Shown: positions 1 through 8,410 of the stretch, in pieces
Position numbering within the stretch: the first letter of the stretch is position 1
How the letters are laid out: the number at the start of each line of letters is the position of its first letter
Source: Solihabitans fulvus
GTDB taxonomy: Bacteria; Actinomycetota; Actinomycetes; Mycobacteriales; Pseudonocardiaceae
DNA: 39,364 bases
Assembly (NCBI RefSeq): GCF_008386585.1
Contig: NZ_VUOB01000106.1
Coordinates: 1 to 39,364, forward strand
Reading direction: 5' to 3'
Program-made: the position numbers and the translations under genes
Notes under the pieces: generated by a model
The model's input: only the letters and a program-made list of their open reading frames with translations
Databases searched by the model: none
What the model was told of the DNA's origin: nothing

Positions 1-60
1 CTAGTTTATTTTCCGGCACACCCTAAGTAAGTGGCATTGCCCCTAGGGATGGGCGGGGGC

Positions 61-100
61 TGTCCGGGAGAGCTGGTGGCTGTCCGAGAGAGCCGGTGCC
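61..100. repeat. Imperfect 20-bp tandem duplication
   Basis: Two adjacent 20-bp units (61-80 and 81-100) match at 17 of 20 positions, both beginning TGTCCG and carrying GAGAG. They lie beyond the terminator of the minus-strand acyl-CoA dehydrogenase gene, at the window edge. No function is evident. Confidence 0.6.
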
Positions 101-127
101 GGAGAAAGTCCTGGCACAGAACGAGAA

Positions 128-165
128 CTGCGGCGGCGGCCCGGGGGATCGGGCCGCCGCCGCAG
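128..165 (-). terminator. Strong hairpin terminator after fadE5
   Basis: A perfect 16-bp GC-rich stem (128-143 pairing with 150-165) encloses a 6-nt loop, starting 25 nt beyond the fadE5 stop codon on the minus strand. There is no obvious U-tract, as is usual in high-GC actinobacteria. Confidence 0.85.
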
Positions 166-189
166 TCGTGACACCGCGGGAACGGTGGT

Positions 190-2025
190 CTAGAAGGCCG
201 CCTCGTCGAGGTCCATCAGCGCGTTGTCCGTGGACTCCAGCGACTTGCGGCGGGCCGACAGCTCGGGCAGCACGGTCTTGGCGAAGAACGACGCCACCGC
301 GATCTTGCCCTCGTAGAACGGCTTGTCCTTGGCCGACGGCGTGCCGTCCAGCTTGGCGAGCGCGATCTCGGCCTGGCGCAGCAGCAGCCAGCCGACCAGC
401 ACGTCACCGGCGGACATCAGCAGCCGCACCGAGTTCTGGCCGACCTTGTAGATGTTGCGCACGTCCTCCTGCGCGGAGGTCAGGTAGCCGATCAGGCCGC
501 CGAGCATGCCCTGGAGGTCCTCGAGGCCCTGCTTGAGCAGCGCCCGCTCCTCCTTGAGTCGGCCGTTGCCGCCCTCGCTGTCCAGGAACTTCTGGATCTC
601 GCCGTTGATGTGCGCGAGCGCCTGGCCCTTGTCGCGGACGATCTTCCTGAAGAAGAAGTCCAGCGACTGGATGGCCGTGGTGCCCTCGTACAGCGAGTCG
701 ATCTTCGAGTCCCGGATGTACTGCTCGATCGGGTACTCCTGGAGGAAGCCGGAGCCGCCGAGGGTCTGAAGCGACTGCGCGAGCTGCTCGTAGGCGCGCT
801 CGGAGCCGACACCCTTGACGATCGGCAGCAGCAGGTCGTTGACGCCCTCGGCGAGCTTGGCGTCCTCGTCACCTGCCGCGATCTTGTCCTGGTAGGTCGC
901 GGTGTACAGGTACACCGCGCGCAGGCCCTCGGCGTAGGCCTTCTGGAGCATCAGGCTGCGGCGCACGTCGGGGTGGTGCGTGATGGTCACGCGCGGCGCG
1001 GTCTTGTCGGTCATCCTGGTCAGGTCGGCGCTCTGCACCCGCTCCTTGGCGTAGGAGAGGGCGTTGAGGTAGCCGGTGGACAGCGTGCCGATGGCCTTGG
1101 TGCCGACCATCATGCGCGCGTACTCGATGACCTGGAACATCTGGGCGATGCCGTCGTGCACCTCGCCGAGCAGCCAGCCCTTGGCCGGGGTGCCGTGCTG
1201 GCCGAAGGTCAGCTCGCAGGTGGTGGACGCCTTGAGGCCCATCTTGTGCTCGACGTTGGTGACGAAGGCGCCGTTGCGCTCGCCGGCCTCGCCGGTCTTG
1301 GTGTCGAAGTGGAACTTGGGCACCAGGAACAGGCTCAGGCCCTTGGTGCCGGCCTTGGCCTCGATGCCGGGACCCTCGGGACGGGCCAGCACCAGGTGCA
1401 TGATGTTCTCGGTCATGTCCTGGTCGCCGGAGGTGATGAACCGCTTCACGCCGTCCAGGTGCCAGGAGCCGTCCTCCTGGAGCACGGCCTTGGTGCGGCC
1501 AGCGCCGACATCGGAGCCAGCGTCGGGCTCGGTGAGGACCATCGTGGCGCCCCAGCCGCGCTCGATCATCAGCTCGGCCCAGTGCTGCTGCTCCTCGGTC
1601 CCGTTCTTGTACAGGATCGTGGCGAAGTTCGGGCCGGCCATGTACATGAAGGCGGCCGGGTTGGCGCCGAGGATCAGCTCGGCGGCGGCCCACTGCACGG
1701 TGGGCGGGATGCCGAGGCCGCCGAGCTCGTTGGGCAGGCCGAGGCGGTACCACTCGCCGTCCCACAGCGCCTTGTACGACTTCTTGAGCGAGTCGGGCAG
1801 GGTCGCCGTGTGCGTCGCTGGGTCGAACACCGGCGGGTTGCGGTCAGCGTCGGCGAAGGACTCCGCCAGCGGCCCGACGGCCAGGTTGTTGAGCTCGCTG
1901 AGCACACCGCGCGCGGTGTCCTCGTCGGCTTCCTCGAACGGCCCGGTGCCGAGGCGGTCCTGGACGTTGAAGACCTCGAAGAGGTTGAACTCAAGGTCCC
2001 GGACGTTGCTCTTGTAGTGGCCCAT
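190..2025 (-). CDS. fadE5: Acyl-CoA dehydrogenase, FadE5 type
   Basis: FAD-dependent acyl-CoA dehydrogenase catalysing the first step of fatty-acid beta-oxidation and passing electrons to ETF. The 611-aa product begins MGHYKSNVRDLEFNLFEVF, very like the N-terminus I recall for mycobacterial FadE5, and has the same length. An N-terminal alpha-helical domain is followed by the beta-domain motif MVLTEPDAGSDVG (about residues 162-174) and C-terminal helices containing DSLYEGTTAIQSLDFF, where Glu447 is the expected catalytic base. I chose ATG 2025 over the in-frame GTG at 2037 because AGGGGTGAG lies just upstream and the homologue starts there. The promoter carries two TTAC-type palindromes (2086-2123) shared with etfD, its expected electron-transfer partner. 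The gene stands alone between a terminator and the divergent intergenic region. Confidence 0.93.
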   Translation of the reverse strand: MGHYKSNVRDLEFNLFEVFNVQDRLGTGPFEEADEDTARGVLSELNNLAVGPLAESFADADRNPPVFDPATHTATLPDSLKKSYKALWDGEWYRLGLPNELGGLGIPPTVQWAAAELILGANPAAFMYMAGPNFATILYKNGTEEQQHWAELMIERGWGATMVLTEPDAGSDVGAGRTKAVLQEDGSWHLDGVKRFITSGDQDMTENIMHLVLARPEGPGIEAKAGTKGLSLFLVPKFHFDTKTGEAGERNGAFVTNVEHKMGLKASTTCELTFGQHGTPAKGWLLGEVHDGIAQMFQVIEYARMMVGTKAIGTLSTGYLNALSYAKERVQSADLTRMTDKTAPRVTITHHPDVRRSLMLQKAYAEGLRAVYLYTATYQDKIAAGDEDAKLAEGVNDLLLPIVKGVGSERAYEQLAQSLQTLGGSGFLQEYPIEQYIRDSKIDSLYEGTTAIQSLDFFFRKIVRDKGQALAHINGEIQKFLDSEGGNGRLKEERALLKQGLEDLQGMLGGLIGYLTSAQEDVRNIYKVGQNSVRLLMSAGDVLVGWLLLRQAEIALAKLDGTPSAKDKPFYEGKIAVASFFAKTVLPELSARRKSLESTDNALMDLDEAAF

Positions 2026-2085
2026 CTCGTAGCTCACCCCTGAAAACGTGCGCGGTCTGCGCGGTCCCCGGCGGGGCCTTGTCCC

Positions 2086-2123
2086 CTACTGACCGGTAAC
2101 AACAGAGTATTACCTGTCAGTAA
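2086..2123 (-). promoter_or_regulatory. Two TTAC-N6-GTAA-like palindromes, putative operators of fadE5
   Basis: CTACTGACCGGTAA (2086-2099) and TTACCTGTCAGTAA (2110-2123) are two 14-bp near-palindromes with TTAC/GTAA ends, 61-98 nt upstream of the fadE5 ATG. Their centres are 24 bp apart, so two dimers could bind the same face of the helix or cooperate. A third copy, TTACTGACCAGTAA, precedes etfD at 19284-19297. The spacing and palindromic form suit a TetR-type repressor of fatty-acid catabolism; which one cannot be told from this window. Confidence 0.7.
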
Positions 2124-2218
2124 CCCGGGCAAGGTCGAATCGCCCGGTTGTGGCGCAGCCAACGGAAGTAAAGATCGTGTTTCCGCTGGTCAGCGTCGAT
2201 ACGGAAAATCGGGCACCA

Positions 2219-2239
2219 CCCGGTGGTGGCGCCACCGGG
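2219..2239 (-). terminator. Hairpin after the LuxR-type regulator
   Basis: An 8-bp GC stem (2219-2226 with 2232-2239) has a 5-nt loop and lies just beyond the stop codon of the minus-strand regulator. An overlapping alternative pairing (GGTGGCGCCACC) is possible. Confidence 0.55.
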
Positions 2240-2242
2240 GTG

Positions 2243-3001
2243 TCAGCCCTCGTTGACCGCCGGCCGGTCGAGCGTCGACGACTGGGTCGGCACCTGCGCC
2301 TCCCGGTGCGAGGCGAGCAGCCCGGCCCGGAAGGCGAGGGCGACCGCGTGCGTGCGGTCCCGCGCCCGCAGCTTGCGCAGGATGCTCTTCACGTGGGTGC
2401 GCACGGTCTCCACCGACACGAACAACTTCTTGGCGACGGCCTGGTTCTCCAGCCCGTCGGCGATGAGCTGGAGCACCTCGTACTCCCGCCGGGACAGCGG
2501 CTGCTGGGGCGTCGGCTGGTGGCCGGGCACCAGCCCCTTGGCCAGCGGTGCCAGCGTCGGGTCGATGTACTGGCGTTCCTGGTAGGTGCGCCGGATCGCC
2601 TCGACGATCTGGGCAGGCTCGGACGTGCGCAGCACGAAGCCCTGCACCCCGACGGCCCGCGCCGCCGCGAGGTACCCGACGTTGCGGTGCAGCTCCCGCA
2701 CCAGGGCCAGCACGACCAGGGTCGGGTCGCTGCTCCGCAGCACCTGCGCCAGGTGTGCGCGCGGGTCGAGCACCGAGTCGATCATCATCACGTTCGGGTG
2801 CAGCCGGTCGTGCAGCTTCACCGCCGTGTGCAGGTGGCCGGTCGAGCCGAGCCACCGCATGCCGGGAGTCCGCAGGATCAGCGAGGACAGGCCCTCGCGG
2901 AACAGCGGAATCGGATCGACCAGTGCTATCCCAGGCTCACCGGAGGCAGACCGGGTCGCGCCCGCCGTCCACAGCGGGCGTGGGTTCATGGCTCCGCGCA
3001 T
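2243..3001 (-). CDS. NarL/LuxR-family response regulator with an atypical receiver
   Basis: 252-aa DNA-binding response regulator. The receiver domain (about residues 24-145) keeps the putative phospho-acceptor Asp75 (VMMIDS) but the usual acidic pair near the N-terminus is reduced to Asp29-Pro (ALVDPIPLFREGL), and the conserved lysine of beta-5 is Arg125 (FVLRTS). Phosphorylation may therefore be weak or absent. The LuxR HTH occupies about residues 169-230 (LSRREYEVLQLIADGL, then VETVRTHVKSILRKL). No histidine kinase gene is adjacent, so it is an orphan. Start at ATG 3001 is supported by GGAG eight bases upstream; an ATG at 2989 is the alternative. It is divergent from the Crp-like gene across a long intergenic region. 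Confidence 0.85.
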   Translation of the reverse strand: MRGAMNPRPLWTAGATRSASGEPGIALVDPIPLFREGLSSLILRTPGMRWLGSTGHLHTAVKLHDRLHPNVMMIDSVLDPRAHLAQVLRSSDPTLVVLALVRELHRNVGYLAAARAVGVQGFVLRTSEPAQIVEAIRRTYQERQYIDPTLAPLAKGLVPGHQPTPQQPLSRREYEVLQLIADGLENQAVAKKLFVSVETVRTHVKSILRKLRARDRTHAVALAFRAGLLASHREAQVPTQSSTLDRPAVNEG

Positions 3002-3587
3002 CTGAGCTCCGATCTGTCACCCTTTCAGGCGAGACGCCCGGGCCGTCGCCTCCTGACGCGATAGGCGCAACTTTGTGTGAACTCATCTCGGAACCTCACC
3101 CACACGGGTAGAAAACGGACATCACGGTAACGCTGGGGGTCGCGGCGGTCGCCCGGTGCCAGCCGCGCCGCCGCGCGACGCTGCGGGAAGTTCGGTCGGT
3201 CGGGCGATTCCGGTTCCGCCCGTCGCGTCGGCGGTCGCGGTGGTCGCGGCTGCGGTCGCAGCGGCGGCGGCAAAGCGAATCGCATTCATGGAAAACTATT
3301 CTTTCCCGCCTGTCATAGATCGGTTCCCGGAAGCCATACCAGCGACAATGACGCAGGGTCACTCGATGATTACCGCGCTGGGGCCTGGCCCCATCTCCGG
3401 CCATCTGATTTCTCGCGCAAATTCCGCTGTTCTGCTTCACCGCATGCGAGCTTCTCGCTATTGTCAACGCCTGCTTTTCAACACGGAGACGCGCTGTGTC
3501 GAACACGCCCTGGTTGGCTCACCCGTTCACCTGTCGAGTGTTGTCGCACCCGACTGCGCCCGTTTCCCGCAGCCGGTGGAGGACAGC
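3002..3587. other. Intergenic region between divergent regulators
   Basis: 586 bp without a convincing gene. The first half is GC-rich, including a GTCGCGG-rich stretch near 3220-3270. About 3285-3500 is noticeably more AT-rich than the rest of the window, as expected for promoter DNA serving both flanking regulators. The frames open across it have composition unlike real proteins. I see no clear riboswitch or hairpin. Confidence 0.5.
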
Positions 3588-4298
3588 GTGAACAATGGCA
3601 TCACCGCCGATGGTTGGCCGGTGGAAAGCCTGCTGGGACGGTTGTCCGAGCAGGCCCGCAAGACCCTGCTGGCGGCCGGTCGCCGTCGCCTGTGCCCAGC
3701 CAGGCAGGCCATCCTCCGACAGGGTGAGCCGGGCGACCACGTCGTGCTGCTCGTCGCCGGCTTCGTCAGGGTGGTCGCCATCGCGGACGTCGGCGGCGAG
3801 GCCCTGCTCGCCATCCGGGCAGGCGGCGACCTGGTCGGCGAGATGGCCGCGCTGGACGGGAAGCCGCGCTCGGCGACGGTGTGGACGTGCACGCCTGCCG
3901 AGGTGCGCACGATCGGCAGGTCCGAACTGGACCGGGTGACCGAGGAGTTTCCCGAGGTCGCCACGGGTATCAGCCGGATGTTGTCCGCGCGCCTGCGGTG
4001 GGCCAACCGCCGACGGGTCGACTTCACCGCGAGGCCGGCGCCGACCAGGGTCGGCAGGGTGCTCGCCGAGCTGGCGCTCGCCTACGGGCGGCCCGCCGAG
4101 GACGGCCTTGACCTCGGGGTGTCCCTCACCCAGCGGCAGTTGGCCTCGCTGGCCGGTGTCAGCGGCAGCACCGCCGAAACGGAACTGCGCAAGCTCGAAA
4201 AAATCGGCGTCGTTCGCTGGGGTTACCGAAGTGTCCTGGTTCGCGACGTTGAACGGCTGCGCAGGCGGGCCGAAATCGCCGAAGAGAATCCCCACTAG
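3588..4298 (+). CDS. Crp/Fnr-family transcriptional regulator
   Basis: 236-aa regulator of the Crp/Fnr superfamily. A cyclic-nucleotide-binding-like beta-barrel spans about residues 15-130 (ILRQGEPGDHVVLLVAGFV; GGDLVGEMAALDG), followed by a dimerisation helix and a winged HTH at about 165-215 (LTQRQLASLAGVSGSTAETELRKLEKIGVV). The segment GDLVGEMAALDGKPRSATV resembles the phosphate-binding cassette, with Gly-Glu and Arg-Ser-Ala, so cNMP binding is plausible. No Fnr-type cysteine cluster is seen. The frame is open from 3156, but GTG 3588 is chosen because GGAGGA lies just upstream and it gives the normal family length. The next gene follows after 115 nt on the same strand. Confidence 0.85.
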   Translation: MNNGITADGWPVESLLGRLSEQARKTLLAAGRRRLCPARQAILRQGEPGDHVVLLVAGFVRVVAIADVGGEALLAIRAGGDLVGEMAALDGKPRSATVWTCTPAEVRTIGRSELDRVTEEFPEVATGISRMLSARLRWANRRRVDFTARPAPTRVGRVLAELALAYGRPAEDGLDLGVSLTQRQLASLAGVSGSTAETELRKLEKIGVVRWGYRSVLVRDVERLRRRAEIAEENPH

Positions 4299-4413
4299 CG
4301 GGGATTCACGCTGGTCCTTTGGTGGGAAGTTTCCCGGGCGGAACGTGCCAAGTGCGCGTTTCCGCAGAGAAAGGCAGACCGACTTGTCCCCAGTTGGGCC
4401 ATTAAAGCGTGGT

Positions 4414-6516
4414 ATGCGCATGTCTGAGGAGCCGGCCCCCGCCCCTGCGGGCGCCGAGGCCGGGGCCGCCCCGCTGCCGCCCGACCAGGACCGGGCCCGC
4501 GTCGACCAGGTGCCGTCGGCGGAATGGCGCCGACACAACCAGGTCATCAACAACTTCTACGGCGACCCGCACGCCGGCCGCGCCAGGTTCGGCATCGCCG
4601 TGCACGCCTCCGCTCGCACCGTCACCGGCCCGATCGGCGCGGCCGAGGTGGCCGGCGTCCTCGCCGGCTACGTGCCGCCGGACGGTTTCGACGCCGCCGT
4701 CGCCGGCCTGCGGGAACGCCACCTCCTGGTGCTCGCCGGCCCGGAGGGGGTCGGCCGACGCGCAGGCGCGATCGCGCTGCTCGGCCGCGTGCTGACCCAC
4801 GGCGAGCCGTTGGTCGACCTCGCGCCGTCCGCCGCGCTCCGCGAGCTGGCCGCCGAGGGCGGGCTCCGTCCCGGCACGGGCTACCTCGTGCGGGACCGCG
4901 TGGAGACCGGCGAACCCACCGCGCGGCAACGGTTCGACGTGGAACGGCTGGTCCAGCAGCTGATCAGGATCGGCTCGTTCCTGGTCGTCACCGCGGACGC
5001 GGACGCGGCCACCCGCCCGCACCTGCGCGAGCTGTCAGTGCCGTGGCGCGCGCCGAACCCGTCGTGGCTGTTCGACATGCTGGTCGCCGACGTCGACCGG
5101 CCGGCCGCCGACGACCCGGCATACCGGAGGCTGCGCGACCGGGTCGCCGCGCTGACGCTGCCCCGCGAGGTGATCGAGGTCGCCGCGCGGCTGCCCGACG
5201 GCGTCGACGCGGCGCTCGGCGCGCTGGACGACCCCGCGCCCGGCGAGGTGGCCGACTGGTTCGACGACCGGCGCTCGCTCCGCGACGTGCTGTCCGTGGC
5301 CGCGCTGGCGTTCGCCCACGGCCTCCCGGAACCCGCCTTCGAGGCGCACCGACAGCGCCTGCTCGCACTGGCCGGCGAGGCGTTGGCGGCGACGGATCGA
5401 GGTCCCGCCGACAAGACCGAACCGCCGCAGCACGCCGTCGACCGGCGACAGAAGACCAGCCTGCCCGCCCTGTCCAGCCACCTGCCCGCCGAGCCCGGCG
5501 AGTCCGGCGGCGAGCACCGGCTCGTATTCCGATCGGAGTCCCACCGCGAGCGGGTCATCGCCGAGCTGCACGACCGCCACAGCGTCGAGGTGTGGGGCCC
5601 GCTGTGCGCGTGGGCGCACGAGATCGCCGCGCAGCGGCCCGTGTCCGAGGCGCACGTGCAGCTCGCGCTCGGCGTCTCGCTGCTGTGCCGGGTCGCGCCG
5701 GCCGAGGTGCGGGAGTCCCTTCTGGCGCCCTGGTCCGACGGTGAGCCGACGCAGTGGCTGACGGCGTCCTACGTGCTGTCCTGGATGTGTTTCACCGACG
5801 CGCTCGCGCCGGTCGCGCTGCGACTAGCGCTCGCCATGGCCGGCGACCAGAGCCCGGGGCGGCGGGCGACCGCGGCGATGTCGTTCGCCGGTGTGCTCGG
5901 CATCCGCTACCCGGCCGAGGCGCTGACCAGGCTGTGGCACCTGGCCCTGCGCGACGGCCAAGTCTCCCGTCTCGCCCGCGAGTCGCTCGACTCGCTGTTC
6001 TGCGGGACCGCCGCCGAGACCGTCGACTCCGTGGTGGTGCTCGACTTCCTCGGCAGGGCGCTGCGGGAGACGGCGCGCGTCGACAGCACCGCGCGCCGCG
6101 TCGACAACGCCATGGCCGCCGTCGTCGCGGTGCTCGCGGCGGTGCGGCCGGACACGGGGGAGCCGATGGCCGCCTTCGTGCTGCGGTCCGATCGGGCCAG
6201 CGCGCCGACGCTGGGCTGCCTGTGGGCCGAGGCGTTGCGCGGCGCGCGGCGACGCGGCGGGGCCGTCGACGCGCTGCGCGCCACCCTCGCTGCGCTCGGC
6301 GGCGGCGAACAGGGCAGGGAACTGGCCAGGTCGCTGGGCAGCCAGCTGCGCGCCCACCTGTCGGGACGGAAGGCGCGGCAGCTTCGCGGACTGCTCGGCC
6401 GCGAGCTGCGCAGGCCGGCCGCCGGCCAACGCCTGCCGGACGCACTGACCGCGGCCCTGCTCGACGCGTTCGACGCGCCCGCTCATCCGGTCGCCCATGG
6501 AGCGAGAGTCCGCTGA
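4414..6516 (+). CDS. Large protein with a degenerate P-loop; function unknown
   Basis: 700-aa cytosolic protein not assigned to a named family. A proline/alanine-rich N-terminus (1-30) leads to NQVINNFYGDPHAG (about 42-55), a motif I associate with actinobacterial signalling or conflict-type NTPases. A Walker-A-like GPEGVGRRA (109-117) follows, in which the usual Lys-Ser/Thr is Arg-Ala, so ATP hydrolysis is doubtful. FLVVTADADA (about 189-198) sits where a Walker B strand would be. About 300-480 is a charged linker, and the rest is alpha-helical, Ala/Leu/Arg-rich and possibly HEAT-like. The frame is open from 4108, overlapping the Crp gene; ATG 4414 (or 4420) is chosen because coding character begins there. 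It may be controlled by the upstream Crp-like regulator. It could be an inactive STAND-type scaffold. Confidence 0.6.
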   Translation: MRMSEEPAPAPAGAEAGAAPLPPDQDRARVDQVPSAEWRRHNQVINNFYGDPHAGRARFGIAVHASARTVTGPIGAAEVAGVLAGYVPPDGFDAAVAGLRERHLLVLAGPEGVGRRAGAIALLGRVLTHGEPLVDLAPSAALRELAAEGGLRPGTGYLVRDRVETGEPTARQRFDVERLVQQLIRIGSFLVVTADADAATRPHLRELSVPWRAPNPSWLFDMLVADVDRPAADDPAYRRLRDRVAALTLPREVIEVAARLPDGVDAALGALDDPAPGEVADWFDDRRSLRDVLSVAALAFAHGLPEPAFEAHRQRLLALAGEALAATDRGPADKTEPPQHAVDRRQKTSLPALSSHLPAEPGESGGEHRLVFRSESHRERVIAELHDRHSVEVWGPLCAWAHEIAAQRPVSEAHVQLALGVSLLCRVAPAEVRESLLAPWSDGEPTQWLTASYVLSWMCFTDALAPVALRLALAMAGDQSPGRRATAAMSFAGVLGIRYPAEALTRLWHLALRDGQVSRLARESLDSLFCGTAAETVDSVVVLDFLGRALRETARVDSTARRVDNAMAAVVAVLAAVRPDTGEPMAAFVLRSDRASAPTLGCLWAEALRGARRRGGAVDALRATLAALGGGEQGRELARSLGSQLRAHLSGRKARQLRGLLGRELRRPAAGQRLPDALTAALLDAFDAPAHPVAHGARVR

Positions 6517-6548
6517 GCGCCACCATCGCGGAACCGTCCACGCCCGCC

Positions 6549-7463
6549 CTAGTTGTGCGGCAACGGATACCCAACGCGCGTCGCCGAGGTCGCCAGGTGT
6601 CCAAGGAACGCGGTGACTGCGGGCGGCACGGCCCGGCCCCGGCGGGTCACCGTGTGCACGTGGCGCACGGGCGTGTCGTCGGGGTGCAGCGCGACGAGGG
6701 CGATGTCCCGGCGCGCGGACGGCGCGGCCAGCGAGGGGATCAGCGTCGGGCCGAGCCCCGCCGAGACGAGCCCGAGCTTGGAGGTCCAGCCGCCGACGAC
6801 GTACTCGACGCGCGGCAGGAACCCGCCGGCCGCGCTCGCGCTGAGCAGCGTGTCCTCGACCCGTCGGCTGCTGGCGATCCAGTTCTCGTCGGCGAGTTCG
6901 GCCAGCCGCACGTCGCTCCGCCCGGCGAAGCGGTGGTCCGGCGGCAGCGCGACGAACACGGGGTCGTCGACGAGGTGGCGCAGGTCGAACAGGTCGCGGT
7001 CGAACACGTGGCCCGGGTACGCGGCGACGACGGCGAGGTCGAGGTCGCCGGAGTGCAGGTGGTCCAGCAGCGCGGCGGACAGCTCCTCGGTGAGCGAGAC
7101 CGAGATCCGGGGGTGCGCGGCGCGGAAGGCCGCCAGCGCGCCGGGCACGAGGGCGGCGTTGGCCGTGGCGAATGCGCCGACCCGCAGGCGGCCCTCGGTC
7201 AGCTCGGTCAGCGCGGCGAGGTCCCGCTGGGTGCTGTCGAGGCGGTCGAGCAGGGCGTCGGCGTGCGGCAGCAGGGCGCGGCCGTGCTCGGTCAGCCGCA
7301 CGCCCCGTGGCAGCCGGTCGAACAGCGTGGCGCCGAGTTCGGCCTCCAGCGTGGAGATCTGCCGGGAGATCGCGGACTGGGTGTACCCGAGGGTGTCCCC
7401 GGCAGCGGTGAACGAGCCGAGCCGGGCCGCCGTGCGGAAGACCTCCAGCCAAGCCATGTCCAT
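6549..7463 (-). CDS. LysR-family transcriptional regulator
   Basis: 304-aa LTTR. The N-terminal winged HTH (about residues 3-62) reads FRTAARLGSFTAAGDTLGYTQ followed by SAISRQISTLEAELG, closely fitting the family. The inducer-binding domain starts near residue 90 (GRLRVGAFATANAALVPGAL). It is divergent from the NAD-dependent dehydrogenase at 7529, and the 65-bp gap contains a perfect 7-bp inverted repeat, so it probably regulates that gene and itself. ATG 7463 is nearly flush with the repeat and has no Shine-Dalgarno; a second ATG lies at 7457. Confidence 0.9.
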   Translation of the reverse strand: MDMAWLEVFRTAARLGSFTAAGDTLGYTQSAISRQISTLEAELGATLFDRLPRGVRLTEHGRALLPHADALLDRLDSTQRDLAALTELTEGRLRVGAFATANAALVPGALAAFRAAHPRISVSLTEELSAALLDHLHSGDLDLAVVAAYPGHVFDRDLFDLRHLVDDPVFVALPPDHRFAGRSDVRLAELADENWIASSRRVEDTLLSASAAGGFLPRVEYVVGGWTSKLGLVSAGLGPTLIPSLAAPSARRDIALVALHPDDTPVRHVHTVTRRGRAVPPAVTAFLGHLATSATRVGYPLPHN

Positions 7464-7464
7464 A

Positions 7465-7483
7465 TCGCATGCTAACCATGCGA
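7465..7483. promoter_or_regulatory. Inverted repeat, likely LysR operator
   Basis: TCGCATG-CTAAC-CATGCGA is a perfect 7-bp inverted repeat with a 5-bp spacer between the divergent LysR and dehydrogenase genes. It abuts the LysR start codon and lies about 10 bp upstream of the dehydrogenase -35, a position suited to autorepression and activation by the LysR protein. Confidence 0.65.
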
Positions 7484-7492
7484 GACATTCGT

Positions 7493-7521
7493 TTGTCGCC
7501 TGGCTCGGCCGTGCCTAACGT
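7493..7521 (+). promoter_or_regulatory. Leaderless promoter of the dehydrogenase gene
   Basis: TTGTCG (7493-7498), 17-bp spacer, TAACGT (7516-7521), then exactly 7 nt to ATG 7529. The transcript would begin at the start codon. No Shine-Dalgarno is present, which agrees with a leaderless mRNA. Confidence 0.6.
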
Positions 7522-7528
7522 CGACGGC

Positions 7529-8332
7529 ATGAACAAGATCGCTTTCCTCGGGCTCGGTCGCATGGGTCTGCCGATGGCCCGCAGGCTCGAGTCGACCGGG
7601 CACACCCTGACGGTCTGGAACCGCAGCGCGGCACGCACAACAGGGTTCGCCGAGGTCGCCGCCAGCCCCGCCGAGGCGGTCCGGGACGCCGACCTCGTGA
7701 TCACGATGCTGGCCGACCCCGCCGCGGTCGAGGCCGTCGTGGCCGGGTTCGCCGACGAGCTGCCGCCTGGCGCGGTCTGGATCGACATGTCCTCGGTCGG
7801 CCCGGCGGCCGTCGCCGAGGTGACCAGGCGATTCCCGCCGGGCACGGTCGTCGTGGACGCGCCGGTGATGGGCAGCGTCGGCCCTGCGGGGTCGGGCGGC
7901 CTGACCGTGCTCGCCGGCGGCCACCCCGCCGACCTCGACCGCGTCACGCCGGTGCTGGAAACGCTCGGCCGCGTCGTCCGCTGCGGCGGCCCCGGTTCCG
8001 GCGCGGCCCTCAAACTCGTGCTGATCAGCGCCGTCATCGCGGGTGTCGCCGTCGTCGGCGAGGCGCTCGCCCTGGCGGACTCCCTTGGTCTGCCGGAGGA
8101 CCTAGTCCTGCGCACCCTGGCCGCCGGCCCGCTCGGCGGCGCGGTCACCCGCGCCACCACTCGCGACGCCGACTTCCCGGTGCGCCTGGCCACCAAGGAC
8201 CTCACGCTCGCAGCAGGCGGCCCCGTCCTGACCGCCGTCCGCGACCTGCTCGCCGACCACCCCGAACTCGCCGACCACGACCTCGCCCGAGTGGTCGACG
8301 CGATCAGAACAGGCACCGACGGCAACGGGTGA
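7529..8332 (+). CDS. NAD(P)-dependent oxidoreductase of the beta-hydroxyacid dehydrogenase family
   Basis: 267-aa enzyme like 3-hydroxyisobutyrate dehydrogenase and tartronate semialdehyde reductase. The N-terminal Rossmann motif is FLGLGRMGLPMARRL (residues 6-20). The substrate loop reads DAPVMGSVGPAGSGGLTVLAGG in segments around residues 110-131, with Met-Gly-Ser replacing the usual Ser-Gly-Gly. Lys162 in GSGAALKLVLI is the expected catalytic lysine, but the following Asn-Asn pair of the classical motif is absent. Substrate is therefore unknown and may differ from the named members. The ATG at 7529 is preferred to upstream in-frame starts because the -10 box TAACGT lies 7 nt before it. The divergent LysR gene probably controls it. 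Confidence 0.8.
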   Translation: MNKIAFLGLGRMGLPMARRLESTGHTLTVWNRSAARTTGFAEVAASPAEAVRDADLVITMLADPAAVEAVVAGFADELPPGAVWIDMSSVGPAAVAEVTRRFPPGTVVVDAPVMGSVGPAGSGGLTVLAGGHPADLDRVTPVLETLGRVVRCGGPGSGAALKLVLISAVIAGVAVVGEALALADSLGLPEDLVLRTLAAGPLGGAVTRATTRDADFPVRLATKDLTLAAGGPVLTAVRDLLADHPELADHDLARVVDAIRTGTDGNG

Positions 8333-8350
8333 CAATCCCCGGCGGCAACA

Positions 8351-8390
8351 CAGTGGAGGTGCCTCCCGAATTCGGGAGGAACCCCCATTG
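8351..8390. terminator. Long hairpin downstream of the dehydrogenase
   Basis: A perfect 18-bp palindrome (8362-8379, centred on GAATTC) is extended on both sides into a roughly 19-bp stem with two mismatches. It can end the dehydrogenase transcript. It also lies directly beyond the partial tRNA-Gly copy, so it may originally have been the terminator of the tRNA before the element integrated. Confidence 0.6.
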
Positions 8391-8410
8391 TCGTGCTGAA
8401 ACACGTTATG

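Noticed and set aside
610..2043. 477-aa plus-strand frame opposite fadE5
   Set aside because: Antisense shadow; no motif and no ribosome-binding site.
3156..3587. N-terminal extension of the Crp-like regulator
   Set aside because: The frame is open, but composition is not coding-like and a good ribosome-binding site precedes GTG 3588.
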